Shown here: positions 51,589 to 60,507 of the stretch, in pieces
Layout of the letters: each line of letters opens with the position of its first letter
Numbering within the stretch: the first letter of the stretch is position 1
Source: Oscillospiraceae bacterium
GTDB taxonomy: Bacteria > Bacillota > Clostridia > Oscillospirales > Ruminococcaceae
Direction: 5' to 3'
Assembly (NCBI GenBank): GCA_021201235.1
Contig: JAJQFI010000016.1
Location: 186,001-250,000, forward strand
DNA: 64,000 nt
Program-made: the position numbers and the translations under genes
Notes under the pieces: model-generated
What the model was told of the DNA's origin: nothing
Seen by the model: the letters and a program-made list of their open reading frames with translations, nothing else
Databases searched by the model: none

Positions 51589-52417
51589 ATTTGTTCTTTG
51601 GTCTTGTTTCCCAGAATGCAAGTGCCGCCGCTGACGCTACGTTAAGCGAATCGACGCCGTTCTGCATCGGGATTTTGACGGTGTAATCACAGCTTGCTAT
51701 TGTGTGCTTGGCAAGACCGTCGCCCTCGGTTCCTAAGACAAGCGCGAGCTTCGGCTCGGACTTCAGAATGGGGTTATCGACGCTGATTGAATCGTCCGAG
51801 AGCGCCATGGCGGCGGATTTGAAGCCGAGGTTTCTCAGGAGCTCTGCGCCGTGACTGTGCCAATCGGCGAAGTCTTCGCCAATCTGTGCCCAAGGAACCT
51901 GGAACACCGTCCCCATACTGACTCTTATCGCTCTTCTGCAAAGAGGGTCACAGCAGGATGGGGTTATCAGAACCGCATCTATTCCCAGAGCCGCCGCCGA
52001 GCGGAAGATTGCGCCGATGTTTGTCGAGTCGGCGATGTCCTCAAGGACGGCGATTCTTGAAGCGTTCTTTGTCACTTCTTCGGGAGTTTTCGGCAAGGGT
52101 CTCCGGAAGGCGCACAGTACGCCACGGGTGAGCTCGTAGCCGGTGAGACTGCTCAGAAGTTCACGGTCGGCTGTATAGACGGGAATATCGCCACTTCTGG
52201 CGATCACTTCCCTTGCGTCGCCGTTTATATGCCGCTCCTCGGTGAGCATCGACAGGGGCTCATATCCGCAGTCAAGAGCCGTCCCGATAACCTTCGGGCT
52301 TTCGACAATGAATATGCCCTTTTCGAGCTCCAAGCGATTGCGAAGCTGGGCTTGGGTGAGGCTGGTGTAGATTTTGAGGTCGGGGTCGTCAAGGGTGGTG
52401 ACTTTTATTATTGGCAT
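51587..52417 (-). CDS. TrmH/SpoU-family RNA 2'-O-methyltransferase
   Basis: About 276 residues from the ATG at 52417, eight bases behind GGAG; six more codons are open upstream. An N-terminal substrate-binding domain (LTQAQLRNRLELEKGIFIVE) precedes the knotted SPOUT domain with LEDIADSTNIGAIFRSAAALG, LVLGTEGDGL and MQNGVDSLNVASAAALAFWE. Methylates rRNA or tRNA; the exact base is unknown. It follows the toxin gene by 14 bases and is probably read from the same promoter. Confidence 0.92.
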   Translation of the reverse strand: MPIIKVTTLDDPDLKIYTSLTQAQLRNRLELEKGIFIVESPKVIGTALDCGYEPLSMLTEERHINGDAREVIARSGDIPVYTADRELLSSLTGYELTRGVLCAFRRPLPKTPEEVTKNASRIAVLEDIADSTNIGAIFRSAAALGIDAVLITPSCCDPLCRRAIRVSMGTVFQVPWAQIGEDFADWHSHGAELLRNLGFKSAAMALSDDSISVDNPILKSEPKLALVLGTEGDGLAKHTIASCDYTVKIPMQNGVDSLNVASAAALAFWETRPKNK

Positions 52418-52431
52418 ATGCTTGGCTCCAA

Positions 52432-52764
52432 TCAAAGATCCTGATTTATTGCAAACAGATTCTCATAATCCTGTCGCAAATAAAAAATGCCGTCCACATA
52501 TGCAACCTGTCCAATGGTTCGATATATCATGACATACTGATGATTTCTAAAATAAATTGCTTTATATCCGTGACTTTTCAACCTTTCATCCTTGCAATAC
52601 GCCAGACTTCCGGCGACAACAGAAAGCCTCTTACCGGTTTCTATTGCATCATCATAAACGCTTTTAGCTGCAACATCGTTTAGCAGAACCGTACGAATAT
52701 AGCAAACATAGTCACTTAGTTGAGATTTTGCTTCAGGAGAAATAATAACTTTAAACGTATCCAT
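52432..52764 (-). CDS. RelE/ParE-type toxin
   Basis: A 110-residue protein with VIISPEAKSQLSDYVCYI near the N-terminus, SVVAGSLAYCKDERLKSHGYKAIY in the middle and the YRTIGQVAYVDGIFYLRQDYENLF end typical of ParE/RelE folds. It overlaps the antitoxin gene by 14 bases. Confidence 0.88.
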   Translation of the reverse strand: MDTFKVIISPEAKSQLSDYVCYIRTVLLNDVAAKSVYDDAIETGKRLSVVAGSLAYCKDERLKSHGYKAIYFRNHQYVMIYRTIGQVAYVDGIFYLRQDYENLFAINQDL

Positions 52765-52993
52765 TTTCGACGCCTATCTCCCTCATTGCCTCATCAAACG
52801 GGATTCCCATTCCGGAGTCGTTTTGCTCACGCCCGACGGCTAATTCAGCCAAAATCTCATCTGACGAGAGCGGAATATACGGGTTCGGCGTAGCATCAAC
52901 GGTATAAATGAGCTTGACATAGTCAAGAACCTTCACACGGCTTTCTTCCGACATAGCCTGCATCATGGAAACGGTCTGTTCAATCGTACTCAT
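52751..52993 (-). CDS. Antitoxin of the RelE/ParE pair
   Basis: An 80-residue acidic protein. N-terminal helical part (SEESRVKVLDYVKLIY), then an extended C-terminus with GMGIPFDEAMREIGVENGY that would bind the toxin. It is not clearly RelB, Phd or ParD by eye. Start behind AGGAGG, directly ahead of the toxin. Confidence 0.82.
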   Translation of the reverse strand: MSTIEQTVSMMQAMSEESRVKVLDYVKLIYTVDATPNPYIPLSSDEILAELAVGREQNDSGMGIPFDEAMREIGVENGYV

Positions 52994-53024
52994 GAGAAAA
53001 CCTCCTTTTTAAACTCACACATAT

Positions 53025-53053
53025 ATTATACACCGCTCATCCCTAAAACGCAA
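53025..53053 (-). promoter_or_regulatory. Promoter of the second toxin-antitoxin pair
   Basis: On the minus strand, TTGCGT (53053-53048), 17 bases, TATAAT (53030-53025). Confidence 0.75.
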
Positions 53054-53085
53054 GGACGCATTTCGGAATAAGCGGTGTTTTTTAA

Positions 53086-55318
53086 TCAAACAGTCTGAGA
53101 AGCGGTGGCGGGTGTAGTGACACTCGCCTTCTTCATCTTCGTTGTCTGTCTCTGTGCCATGACGAGGGAGTAGTAGACGCCTTGCTTGTGCATCAGCTCG
53201 TCGTGGGTGCCCATTTCGGCGAGTCTGCCCTTGTTAAGGACGATAAGCTGGTCGGCATGGGAAAGGGTCGAGAGGCGGTGGGCTATCGCTATCGTCGTTC
53301 TGCCCTTGCGGAGCTCGTTCAAGCCCTCCTGAATCTGGCGCTCGGTCTCGGTGTCGAGTGAGGCGGTTGCTTCGTCAAGGATTATAATCTTCGGGTCGTG
53401 GAGAATCGCTCGGGCAATCGCTATTCTCTGGCGTTCGGGTGTAGCCCTTGCTTCCGACACGGGTGTTGTAGCCGTCGGGGAGCTTTGTTATGAACTCATG
53501 GGCATGAGCAACCTTTGCCGCCTGAACAACCTCTTCAAAAGTGGCGTCAGGCTTGGCATAGGTGATGTTGTCGAGGACGCTGCCCTCAAAGAGGTAGGTC
53601 TCCTGCAGAACGACGCCGACCTGCGAGCGAAGGCTCTGCTGGGAGATGTCCTTGATGTTGACGCCGTCAATTCTGATTTCGCCTTGGGTTACGTCGTAAA
53701 GTCTCAGAATCAAGTTTATCATAGTGGACTTTCCGACGCCGGAATGTCCTACAATGCCGTACATCTTGCCCTTTTCGAGCTTGCAGTTGATATCCTTGAG
53801 AACGGGGTTATATACCTTATAACCGAAGTAGACATGGTCGAATTCGATGTCACCCTTGATATCGAGGTCGACACATTCGGAGCTGTCGCGGACGTCGGTC
53901 TCCTCCTCTAAGATTTCGAAGACCTTCGAGGCGCTGACGGAAACGTCTGCTATCGACTTCGGCAACTGCATGAGCCAACGAAGCGGAGTGTAGAGCATGC
54001 TGACGTATGAGGTGAACTGGGTGAGCTCGCCGAGGGTCATAGATCCCCACTGGGGCATGAGTCCCAAGACCATTTTTGCGCCGAAGAAGACGACGAAGTA
54101 GTTACCGATTACAAGAATAAGGTCGGAGATTGGGTTCAGAAGATTCCAGACGACCTCCGCCTTGGAAGCGGCTTTTGCCCATGCTCCGGAAGCCTTTTCG
54201 TATTTCTCGGCTTCGTTTTTCTCGGTTCCGCAGGACTTGACAACACGGATGCCGTTCAGGGTGTCATGAAGAAGCCTTGAATGAGCATTTGAGAACCGCC
54301 ACGAACGGCTGAAATAGGTGTGCATTATGTTGCCGATTTTCTTGACAAGAATAACAACGAACGGAAGCGGGAGCACAACCATCAGGGCAAGCCGCCAGTT
54401 CATGACGAACAGGATTATCGCGACGATGACGAGCGACAGAACCCTGACGACGGCGTTCTTGCCGTTATCGGTGATGAAGTTCTGGATTTTGTTCGCGTCG
54501 TTTGAGACACGGGAGATAAGCTCACCTGCAGTCTTCTTGGAAACGGAGGACATCGAGAGATCTAGTGTCTTGTCGAAAACGTCCTGCCGGAGATCCTGAC
54601 CCAAGTTCAAAGAAACATAATAGCTGTTCTTGAGGTTGATGCGGTCAAGTATTGTCGTGATTATAACCGTCACAAAGAGAGACGCACAGAGAAGCGCGAA
54701 GCCGCTCATGCTGAAATCACTTGCAGACTGAGTCCCCTCCTGTACGGGAATGACATAGTTGTCTACGAGAAGGCGGTTTATGTAGGGCTTTATAACCTCG
54801 ATGATTTCGGTGATAATTGTGCAGAGGATTGCTATTCCGAAAGCCTTTTTGTAAGGACCGATGCTCTTGAAAATCTTCATGAAAACCTTGACCTTTGAAG
54901 CGCAGTAGGGGCACTCGGTGTAGCCGTCGAGCGGAAGCCCGCATTTCGGGCACTTCGGCTCGTCGATGGTGCTCTTCTCGATGAAATCACCGGTCGTGAT
55001 GTAGTGATTCAGAAGCTTGCAAAGCTCGGCAAAGGCGATGAAGTTGTCCTGAGTGAAGGAGCAGATGCACTTGTCGTCGATGTCGTCGTGACGGGCGACC
55101 ATCATCGAGCATCCGACAAGCTGTTCGCAGGCATACTCTTCATATTTCTTTATCGGAAAGCTCTCCTTAATTTCGGAGCCGATATAGACGAATATATCCT
55201 CGTGGGTGACGCAGATATGCCCATCGACCTTCTGAGCCTTGTCATACAGGTTAAAGGGAAGGGAGAAAACGAAGTCGTCAAGACTCTTCCCTTCCGGTGC
55301 GGAGATTAACAGGTTCGT
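53086..55318 (-). pseudogene. Zinc-ribbon ABC exporter A, damaged at start codon and signature motif
   Basis: In order: an N-terminal domain (VDGHICVTHEDIFVYIGSE), a zinc ribbon CPKCGLPLDGYTECPYC, six membrane helices and an ATPase with GHSGVGKST and LQETYLFEGS. Two lesions. First, ACG (55318) stands seven bases behind AGGGGG exactly where ATG is expected; the first true ATG is 71 codons further on (55105). Second, after [10 protein letters not shown] the frame shifts at 53436/53437. Relative to exporter B, 11 bases (those for LSGG) are missing, and the rest ([31 protein letters not shown]) is in another frame to 53086. An ATPase without signature cannot work. Confidence 0.85.
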
Positions 55319-55332
55319 ATAAAATCCCCCTT

Positions 55333-55875
55333 TTAGATATAAATCTCGAGAACAGACAAGCTCTTCTTGTCAAGCTTATTTATGTCGTTACAGCAGTATT
55401 TGTTGCCGTCGACGTCGTTGGCATAAAGATACTTGTCAGTGAACATGCGGAAGTTTGAGTACCAGTCGCGGATGCAGATGGTCTTTCTTCCGGCGGTGGT
55501 GTCGATGTCGACGAAGATGAAGCCACGGGAGTTGTCCTTGATGGAATAAACCTTCGTTATCTCGGGCATGAAGTATTTGTATTCAAGATACTCGTCGACG
55601 AGCTTGTACTGCTCGCTTGATAGCTCCTTCATGTCCTTGATTACGCCGATTTCCTTGAATTCCTTATCTTCGTTATCATAGGCGACGCTTATGTAGGTGG
55701 TGGCGGAGTAGAACGGCATCAGCCTTGTAAGCCTGACGTTGAAATACTCCTGTCCCTCATATTTAAGTGAGATGAACCCCGCATCGTCGCGGTAAAAGTC
55801 GAGCTTTGAGCAATCCAAAAGCTCCAATCTGTCCACTTCGAACTTTTCGGGGACATATTCTGTATTGTTAGCCAT
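55333..55875 (-). CDS. DUF1854-family protein
   Basis: A 180-residue soluble protein. The order of segments matches DUF1854: FYRDDAGFISLKYEGQEYFNVRLTRLMPFY in parts (LKYEGQEYF, VRLTRLMPFYS), EFKEIGVIKDMKEL, EYKYFMPEITKVYSI, then the terminal YANDVDGNKYCCNDINKLDKKS pattern (DGNKY...LDKKS). Function is unknown. I recall DUF1854 genes lying next to ABC exporters in other phyla, in some cases with cyanophycin-related genes, none of which are here. Intact, unlike its two neighbours, 17 bases from exporter B and 14 from exporter A. Confidence 0.85.
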   Translation of the reverse strand: MANNTEYVPEKFEVDRLELLDCSKLDFYRDDAGFISLKYEGQEYFNVRLTRLMPFYSATTYISVAYDNEDKEFKEIGVIKDMKELSSEQYKLVDEYLEYKYFMPEITKVYSIKDNSRGFIFVDIDTTAGRKTICIRDWYSNFRMFTDKYLYANDVDGNKYCCNDINKLDKKSLSVLEIYI

Positions 55876-55892
55876 TTTTCATATTTCCTTTC

Positions 55893-58421
55893 TCAGTCTT
55901 CGATGAACTTGAGGGCGTCGGCTTGGAGCTTATAGAGCTCGAAGTATTTGCCCTTTTCGCGGATGAGCTTGTCGTGTGTTCCCATTTCCTTGACCTCACC
56001 GTTTTCTATGACACAGAGCATATCGGCGTCGCGAAGAGTCGAGAGTCTGTGGGCGATTGATATAATCGTTCTTCCCTCTTTCAGGCTGTCGATTGCAACC
56101 TGAATCTTGCGCTCGGTTCTTGTATCCATCGAGGCTGTAGCCTCATCAAGGATAAGAATATCGGGGTCTTGGATTATGGCACGGGCTATCGAAATTCTCT
56201 GCTTCTCGCCGCCTGAGAGAGTCACTCCGCCAGAGCCGATTTTGGTGTTGTAGCCGTCGGGAAGCTTCGTGATGAACTCATGGGCGTTTGCCGACTTCGC
56301 CGCCTCGATGACCTCTTCCATGGTGGCGTTGGGTCGGGCGTAGCGGATATTATCCGCAACGGAGCCGACGAAGATATAGGTTTCCTGGGAAACGATTCCT
56401 ATGCAACGGCGCAAATCCTCGGTCGCTATCTTCTTTATAGGCACGCCGTTTATAAGAATCTCACCTGAAGTGACGTCATAAAGCCTTGCCATAAGATTTA
56501 TAATAGTGGACTTGCCCGCTCCGGTCTTGCCGACGATGCCAAACATGTGACCGGCTGTAACCTTGAAGGAAACATTCTTAAGGATTCTGTGTCCTGCTTC
56601 GTACTCGAAGAAGACGTTTCTGAATTCGATATCGCCGTCAAGGTGTTCGAGCCGAACGGGGTTCGGGTCTTCGACGACGGTCGGCTTTGACTCGAGGATT
56701 TCAAACATTCTCGAAGCCGCATCGACGCACCGAGCCCACCTGTCGCCTATCCACATGAAGAAGTCGATAGGGTCATAGAGCATGCCGGTGTAGGAGATAA
56801 GTCCGGTCAGTACACCATAAGTAAACACTGTTCCGCCGACCTCGACCTGCATGACAATGAGGAAGCAACCGAGGCAGAAGAGCCCGATGCTGAACAGGTT
56901 ATAACAGCCCCAGACAAGCGGATTGGTGTTGGTAATCTTGTTATTGATTCGCTCGTTGACCTCGTAGGCGTCCTGGTTCTTTTTTCTGTAGCGGTCGCGT
57001 TCCTTCTGCTCTTTTGCGAAGGATTTTACTACTCGCTGACCGTTCATAACATCCGAAAGAACCGAGTTGAGGCTTCTCATTGCAACGTCAAGCTTACGAT
57101 AGAGCTTTCTCTGCTTCTTATAAAGGTAGTTGTCGGCGAAGAGAAGGACGAACAAAAGGAGTATAAGTCCGACCGTCAGAATCGGGCTGAGCATCATCAT
57201 GATGGCACCGATGCCGACAATCTTTACGATATTTGCAATTCCGTAAGGAACGATATCAACAAAGAAGCTGTAGACATTGTTGCTGTCACGGTCGACTCTC
57301 GACATAAGAGAACCGGTTTGCTTGCTCGTGAAGAACTGGAGCGACAGATTGTTCATCGAGGCGTAAATCTTCGAGCGAAGAGTATGCGTTACATGAGGAA
57401 CAACCTTAGCCGTTACGATTCCCGAGAAAAGACCCGTCAGCTTGCTTAAGATGTTTGTGAAGAGCATGAGTAATACTATCAGGAGAACCTGACCGTAGAA
57501 CCTTCCGGTTTCGCTCAGAACGTCGTCATAGAGCATCTTTGAGCTGAACCATGGCGTGATTATCGCCATGACGTTCGACAAAAGTATTGACAGCATTATA
57601 AACGTAATCTCAACCTTGAAATCCTTGAACAGCCCCATGAGCTTCATGAATATCGAGCGTTTGTCGACGCAACGTGGGCATACAGGACGGTTGGGGTTCG
57701 GATAGGGCTGATGGCATATCGGGCAGACGGTGTTCTTCTGGTCAAGAAGGGTGTCGTCTATCTCCTCGTGCCTGTGGGTCATATTGAGTCTCTCGCAGAA
57801 GCGCTCGAACTTCTCGCAGTAGCCGATTGAGAATCTTGCAATCAAGATATTCTCGCGGTCGTGCTCATACTCGCTCGGAGACCAACCGAAGCTCGGTCCG
57901 CCGAAGCCGCCTTCGGGAGGAGGTCCGCCCGGTCCACCGGGTCCACCGGGAGGAGGTCCGTTATCGGGACGAGAGCCCATCGGCGGGTGTCCGTGATGTC
58001 CGCCATGAGGCATTTCGGAGAAATCTTCGACTTTGCCTTCACGGAGCATGCCGATAACAAGCCTTGCGGTGTTCTGGTGGCGGTCGACATACATATTCTT
58101 AATCTTTGCGATTTCGTATTCCTTGAAATCCTCCACACGGTATGAGACCATCTCCCTTATCGGGGAAGCCTTGAAGAACTTCTTAATGCCGGGGACGCCG
58201 CGCATCTTCTCCGCAAGCTTCTCCTTCGAAGTAGCCTACTTGTACTCCTCATAGCCGCTGATTATGTAGAGCTCCTTGTCGTCGAAAGTGACATAGACGT
58301 CGAAATATTTTCCCTCGCCGTCCAGGTCAGCCTTTACGCAATAGAGAAGCTTTTCAGTATTGACGCCACGCTTATAGAGCTCGTCTGCGACAAGCTCGGG
58401 CAATGCGTCAAAATGCTTCAT
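55893..58421 (-). pseudogene. Zinc-ribbon ABC exporter B, interrupted by an in-frame TAG
   Basis: Reading from ATG at 58421, the N-terminal domain (LLYCVKADLDGEGKYFDVYV, DDKELYIISGYEEYK) stops at TAG 58236-58238. The same frame continues ATSKEKLAEKMRGVPGIKKF to the end. A restart at the ATG at 58205 would give a 770-residue protein missing the first domain. Next come a His/Gly/Pro-rich linker (PHGGHHGHPPM and runs of GP), the zinc ribbon CPICHQPYPNPNRPVCPRC, six helices and a complete ATPase ([28 protein letters not shown]). With A it would form a heterodimer. The stop may be a mutation or a miscall. Confidence 0.85.
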
Positions 58422-58486
58422 AAAATTACCTTCCTGTTATATCCTGAATGTCCAATAACAGACATACTTGTTAAGCCAATCTATAA

Positions 58487-58521
58487 TAAAACAGCCCTCG
58501 ATACCATAAAGTATCGAAGGC
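58487..58521 (-). terminator. Terminator behind the small transcript
   Basis: GCCTTCGATAC and GTATCGAGGGC pair, followed by TGTTTTATT on the minus strand, between the short ORF and exporter B. Partial read-through would feed exporter B. Confidence 0.75.
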
Positions 58522-58527
58522 ACTTAT

Positions 58528-58656
58528 TCATCCGCTAAAGCCGTAGCATCGGTCTTCAAGGAATCGGGATTGCACTTTTCCGGTACTTGATTGTATCCGT
58601 AGATGTATTGACTTGTAATCATGCTGACTGTAAGCATACAGATTGTCAAAACGCAT
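58528..58656 (-). CDS. Short ORF with its own promoter ahead of the exporter locus
   Basis: ATG at 58656 stands exactly eight bases behind AAAGGAG (58671-58665), giving 42 residues that begin MRFDNLYAYS and end DRCYGFSG. In another frame, from TTG at 58649 to TAA at 58524, the product would have a hydrophobic start (LTICMLTVSMITSQYIYGYN) and an acidic end, more like a secreted peptide. A one-base difference near the start would join the strong ribosome site to that frame. Promoter (58707-58735) and terminator (58487-58521) enclose it, so a small RNA or a peptide is produced. Which frame is real is unresolved. Confidence 0.5.
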   Translation of the reverse strand: MRFDNLYAYSQHDYKSIHLRIQSSTGKVQSRFLEDRCYGFSG

Positions 58657-58706
58657 TGTTCCCGCTCCTTTCGTAGTAGTTGAGATGTAAGCCTCACAAG
58701 TTCATT

Positions 58707-58735
58707 ATTATACACCGTGCAAACATTGTTGTCAA
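58707..58735 (-). promoter_or_regulatory. Consensus promoter of the small transcript
   Basis: On the minus strand, TTGACA (58735-58730), 17 bases, TATAAT (58712-58707), both perfect. Divergent from the lrp promoter 54 bases away. Confidence 0.85.
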
Positions 58736-58788
58736 GGACTTTTGAGATAAAATCGCCGTTTTTATCCGCTTTTTCGTGTGGTGCATGA

Positions 58789-58817
58789 TTGACTTATCCA
58801 TTACAATATGATAAACT
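58789..58817 (+). promoter_or_regulatory. Promoter of the lrp-aminotransferase-ispE operon
   Basis: TTGACT (58789-58794), 17 bases, TAAACT (58812-58817). Confidence 0.65.
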
Positions 58818-58855
58818 GATATCTGTATATTAATTTTTGCAAAGGCAGTGATACT

Positions 58856-59329
58856 ATGACTAAGCTATTAAGTTTACTTAAAACAAACGCACGTCTTTCG
58901 AACAAGGAACTTGCTACTCTCCTCGGCAGAACAGAAGAAGAGGTCGCAAAGGATATAGCGGAGCTCGAAAGAACCGGCGTTATAAAGGGTTATTCCACCA
59001 TTATGGAAGACGACATCGTCAACAAGGACAGCGTTTCGGCATATATCGAGCTTTCCGTAACTCCGAAGGCTCAGGTCGGTTACGACGAAATTGCGGGATA
59101 TATCTCGCAATACGAAGAGGTCGAGAGCGTTTCCCTCATGTCCGGAGGCTATGACCTTGCCGTAACCGTCAGATGCAAGAATATAAGGGACGTTTCGAAC
59201 TTCGTGGCGCAGAGGCTTGCGACCATCGACGGAGTCGTCTCCACTTCCACACATTTCTTCTTGCAGAAGTATAAGGAGAACGGCATACTCCTTGCTGATT
59301 TTGAGCGCGACGAAAGAGGGCAAGACTGA
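58856..59329 (+). CDS. Lrp/AsnC-family regulator
   Basis: A 157-residue protein. N-terminal winged helix (LLKTNARLSNKELATLLGRT, VIKGYSTIMEDD) and C-terminal RAM ligand domain (VESVSLMSGGYDLAVTV). Family members respond to amino acids. The stop overlaps the start of an aminotransferase gene, so it probably regulates that pathway. Confidence 0.93.
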   Translation: MTKLLSLLKTNARLSNKELATLLGRTEEEVAKDIAELERTGVIKGYSTIMEDDIVNKDSVSAYIELSVTPKAQVGYDEIAGYISQYEEVESVSLMSGGYDLAVTVRCKNIRDVSNFVAQRLATIDGVVSTSTHFFLQKYKENGILLADFERDERGQD

Positions 59330-60507
59330 TGGACTACGAAAAGCTCATCGGCAAGACTGCCGCTGAGATTAAGCCGTCCGGCATAAGAAAGTATTTTGAC
59401 GTCGCCTCCACGATGGACGACGTTATTTCCCTCGGCGTCGGCGAGCCGGACTTCCACACTCCGTGGCAGATAAGGCGCGAAGCTATCGTTGCTCTTGAGC
59501 GTGGCAAGACCTTCTACACTGCCAACGCTGGACTGATGAACTTAAGGAAAGCCATCAGTGAATACACCGAGAAGCACACCGGCATCAGCTACGACCCGGC
59601 AAGCGAGATTATCGTCACCGTCGGCGGCTCGGAGGCTATCGACCTGACTATCCGTGCGATTGTCGAGCAGGGCGACGAGGTCATCATCTCCGAGCCTTCG
59701 TTTGTATGCTACAAGCCGATTGTCGAGCTCACAGGTGGCAAGCCCGTAATTATAGAAACGAAAGCCGAGGATAATTTCAAATTGACAGCTGACGAGCTCA
59801 AGGCGGCTATTACCCCGAAAACCAAGCTTCTTATTCTCCCCTATCCGAACAACCCGACGGGGGCTATTATGGAAAAAGAGGATCTCGAGAAGATTGCGGA
59901 AGTATTGAAGGACACGAATATTGCCGTTCTGACGGATGAAATCTACAGCGAGCTCACCTATGGCAAGAAGCACTTTTCCATCATCTCGCTTGAGGGCATG
60001 AAGGAAAGAACAATCTATGTAAACGGATTCTCTAAAGCATTTGCGATGACCGGTTGGAGACTCGGATATATGTGCGCCCCGCATGAGATTACCATGCAGG
60101 CTTTGAAGATTCACCAGTTCGGAATCATGTCCTCCCCGACCATAAGCCAGTATGCCGCCATCGAGGCTCTGACGAACTCCGAAAACGACGTTAAGCACAT
60201 GGTTTCGGAATACGATATAAGAAGAAGATATCTCGTGAATGCTTTCAACGAGCTCGGGCTCGACTGCTTCACTCCCGAGGGTGCGTTCTATGTCTTTCCT
60301 TCCATCAAGTCGACAGGAATGACGAGCGATGAGTTCTGCGACAAGCTTCTTCGCAGCAAGCGCGTTGCGGTGATCCCGGGAAATGCTTTCGGAGATTGCG
60401 GCGAGGGCTACATAAGGGTTTCCTATGCCTATTCCCTCCGACACCTGATGGAAGCGATTTCGAGGATAAAAGAGTTTCTTGAAGAACTGAGGAGCGGAAA
60501 TGCTTAA
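59329..60507 (+). CDS. Class I/II pyridoxal-phosphate aminotransferase
   Basis: A 392-residue enzyme. Substrate-entry motif LGVGEPDFHTPWQIR, LPYPNNPTGA, DEIYSELTY and the PLP-binding Lys in NGFSKAFAMTGWRLGY near residue 235. Best fits the PatA/AspB-like subgroup acting on aspartate, aromatic or N-acetyl-diaminopimelate-type substrates. The Lrp-aminotransferase pair is common in Clostridia. Confidence 0.93.
   Translation: MDYEKLIGKTAAEIKPSGIRKYFDVASTMDDVISLGVGEPDFHTPWQIRREAIVALERGKTFYTANAGLMNLRKAISEYTEKHTGISYDPASEIIVTVGGSEAIDLTIRAIVEQGDEVIISEPSFVCYKPIVELTGGKPVIIETKAEDNFKLTADELKAAITPKTKLLILPYPNNPTGAIMEKEDLEKIAEVLKDTNIAVLTDEIYSELTYGKKHFSIISLEGMKERTIYVNGFSKAFAMTGWRLGYMCAPHEITMQALKIHQFGIMSSPTISQYAAIEALTNSENDVKHMVSEYDIRRRYLVNAFNELGLDCFTPEGAFYVFPSIKSTGMTSDEFCDKLLRSKRVAVIPGNAFGDCGEGYIRVSYAYSLRHLMEAISRIKEFLEELRSGNA

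Noticed and set aside
57900-58000. Apparent tandem DNA repeat of GGTCCACCGGG type
   Set aside because: It is the coding sequence for Gly-Pro runs in exporter B's linker, not an independent repeat.
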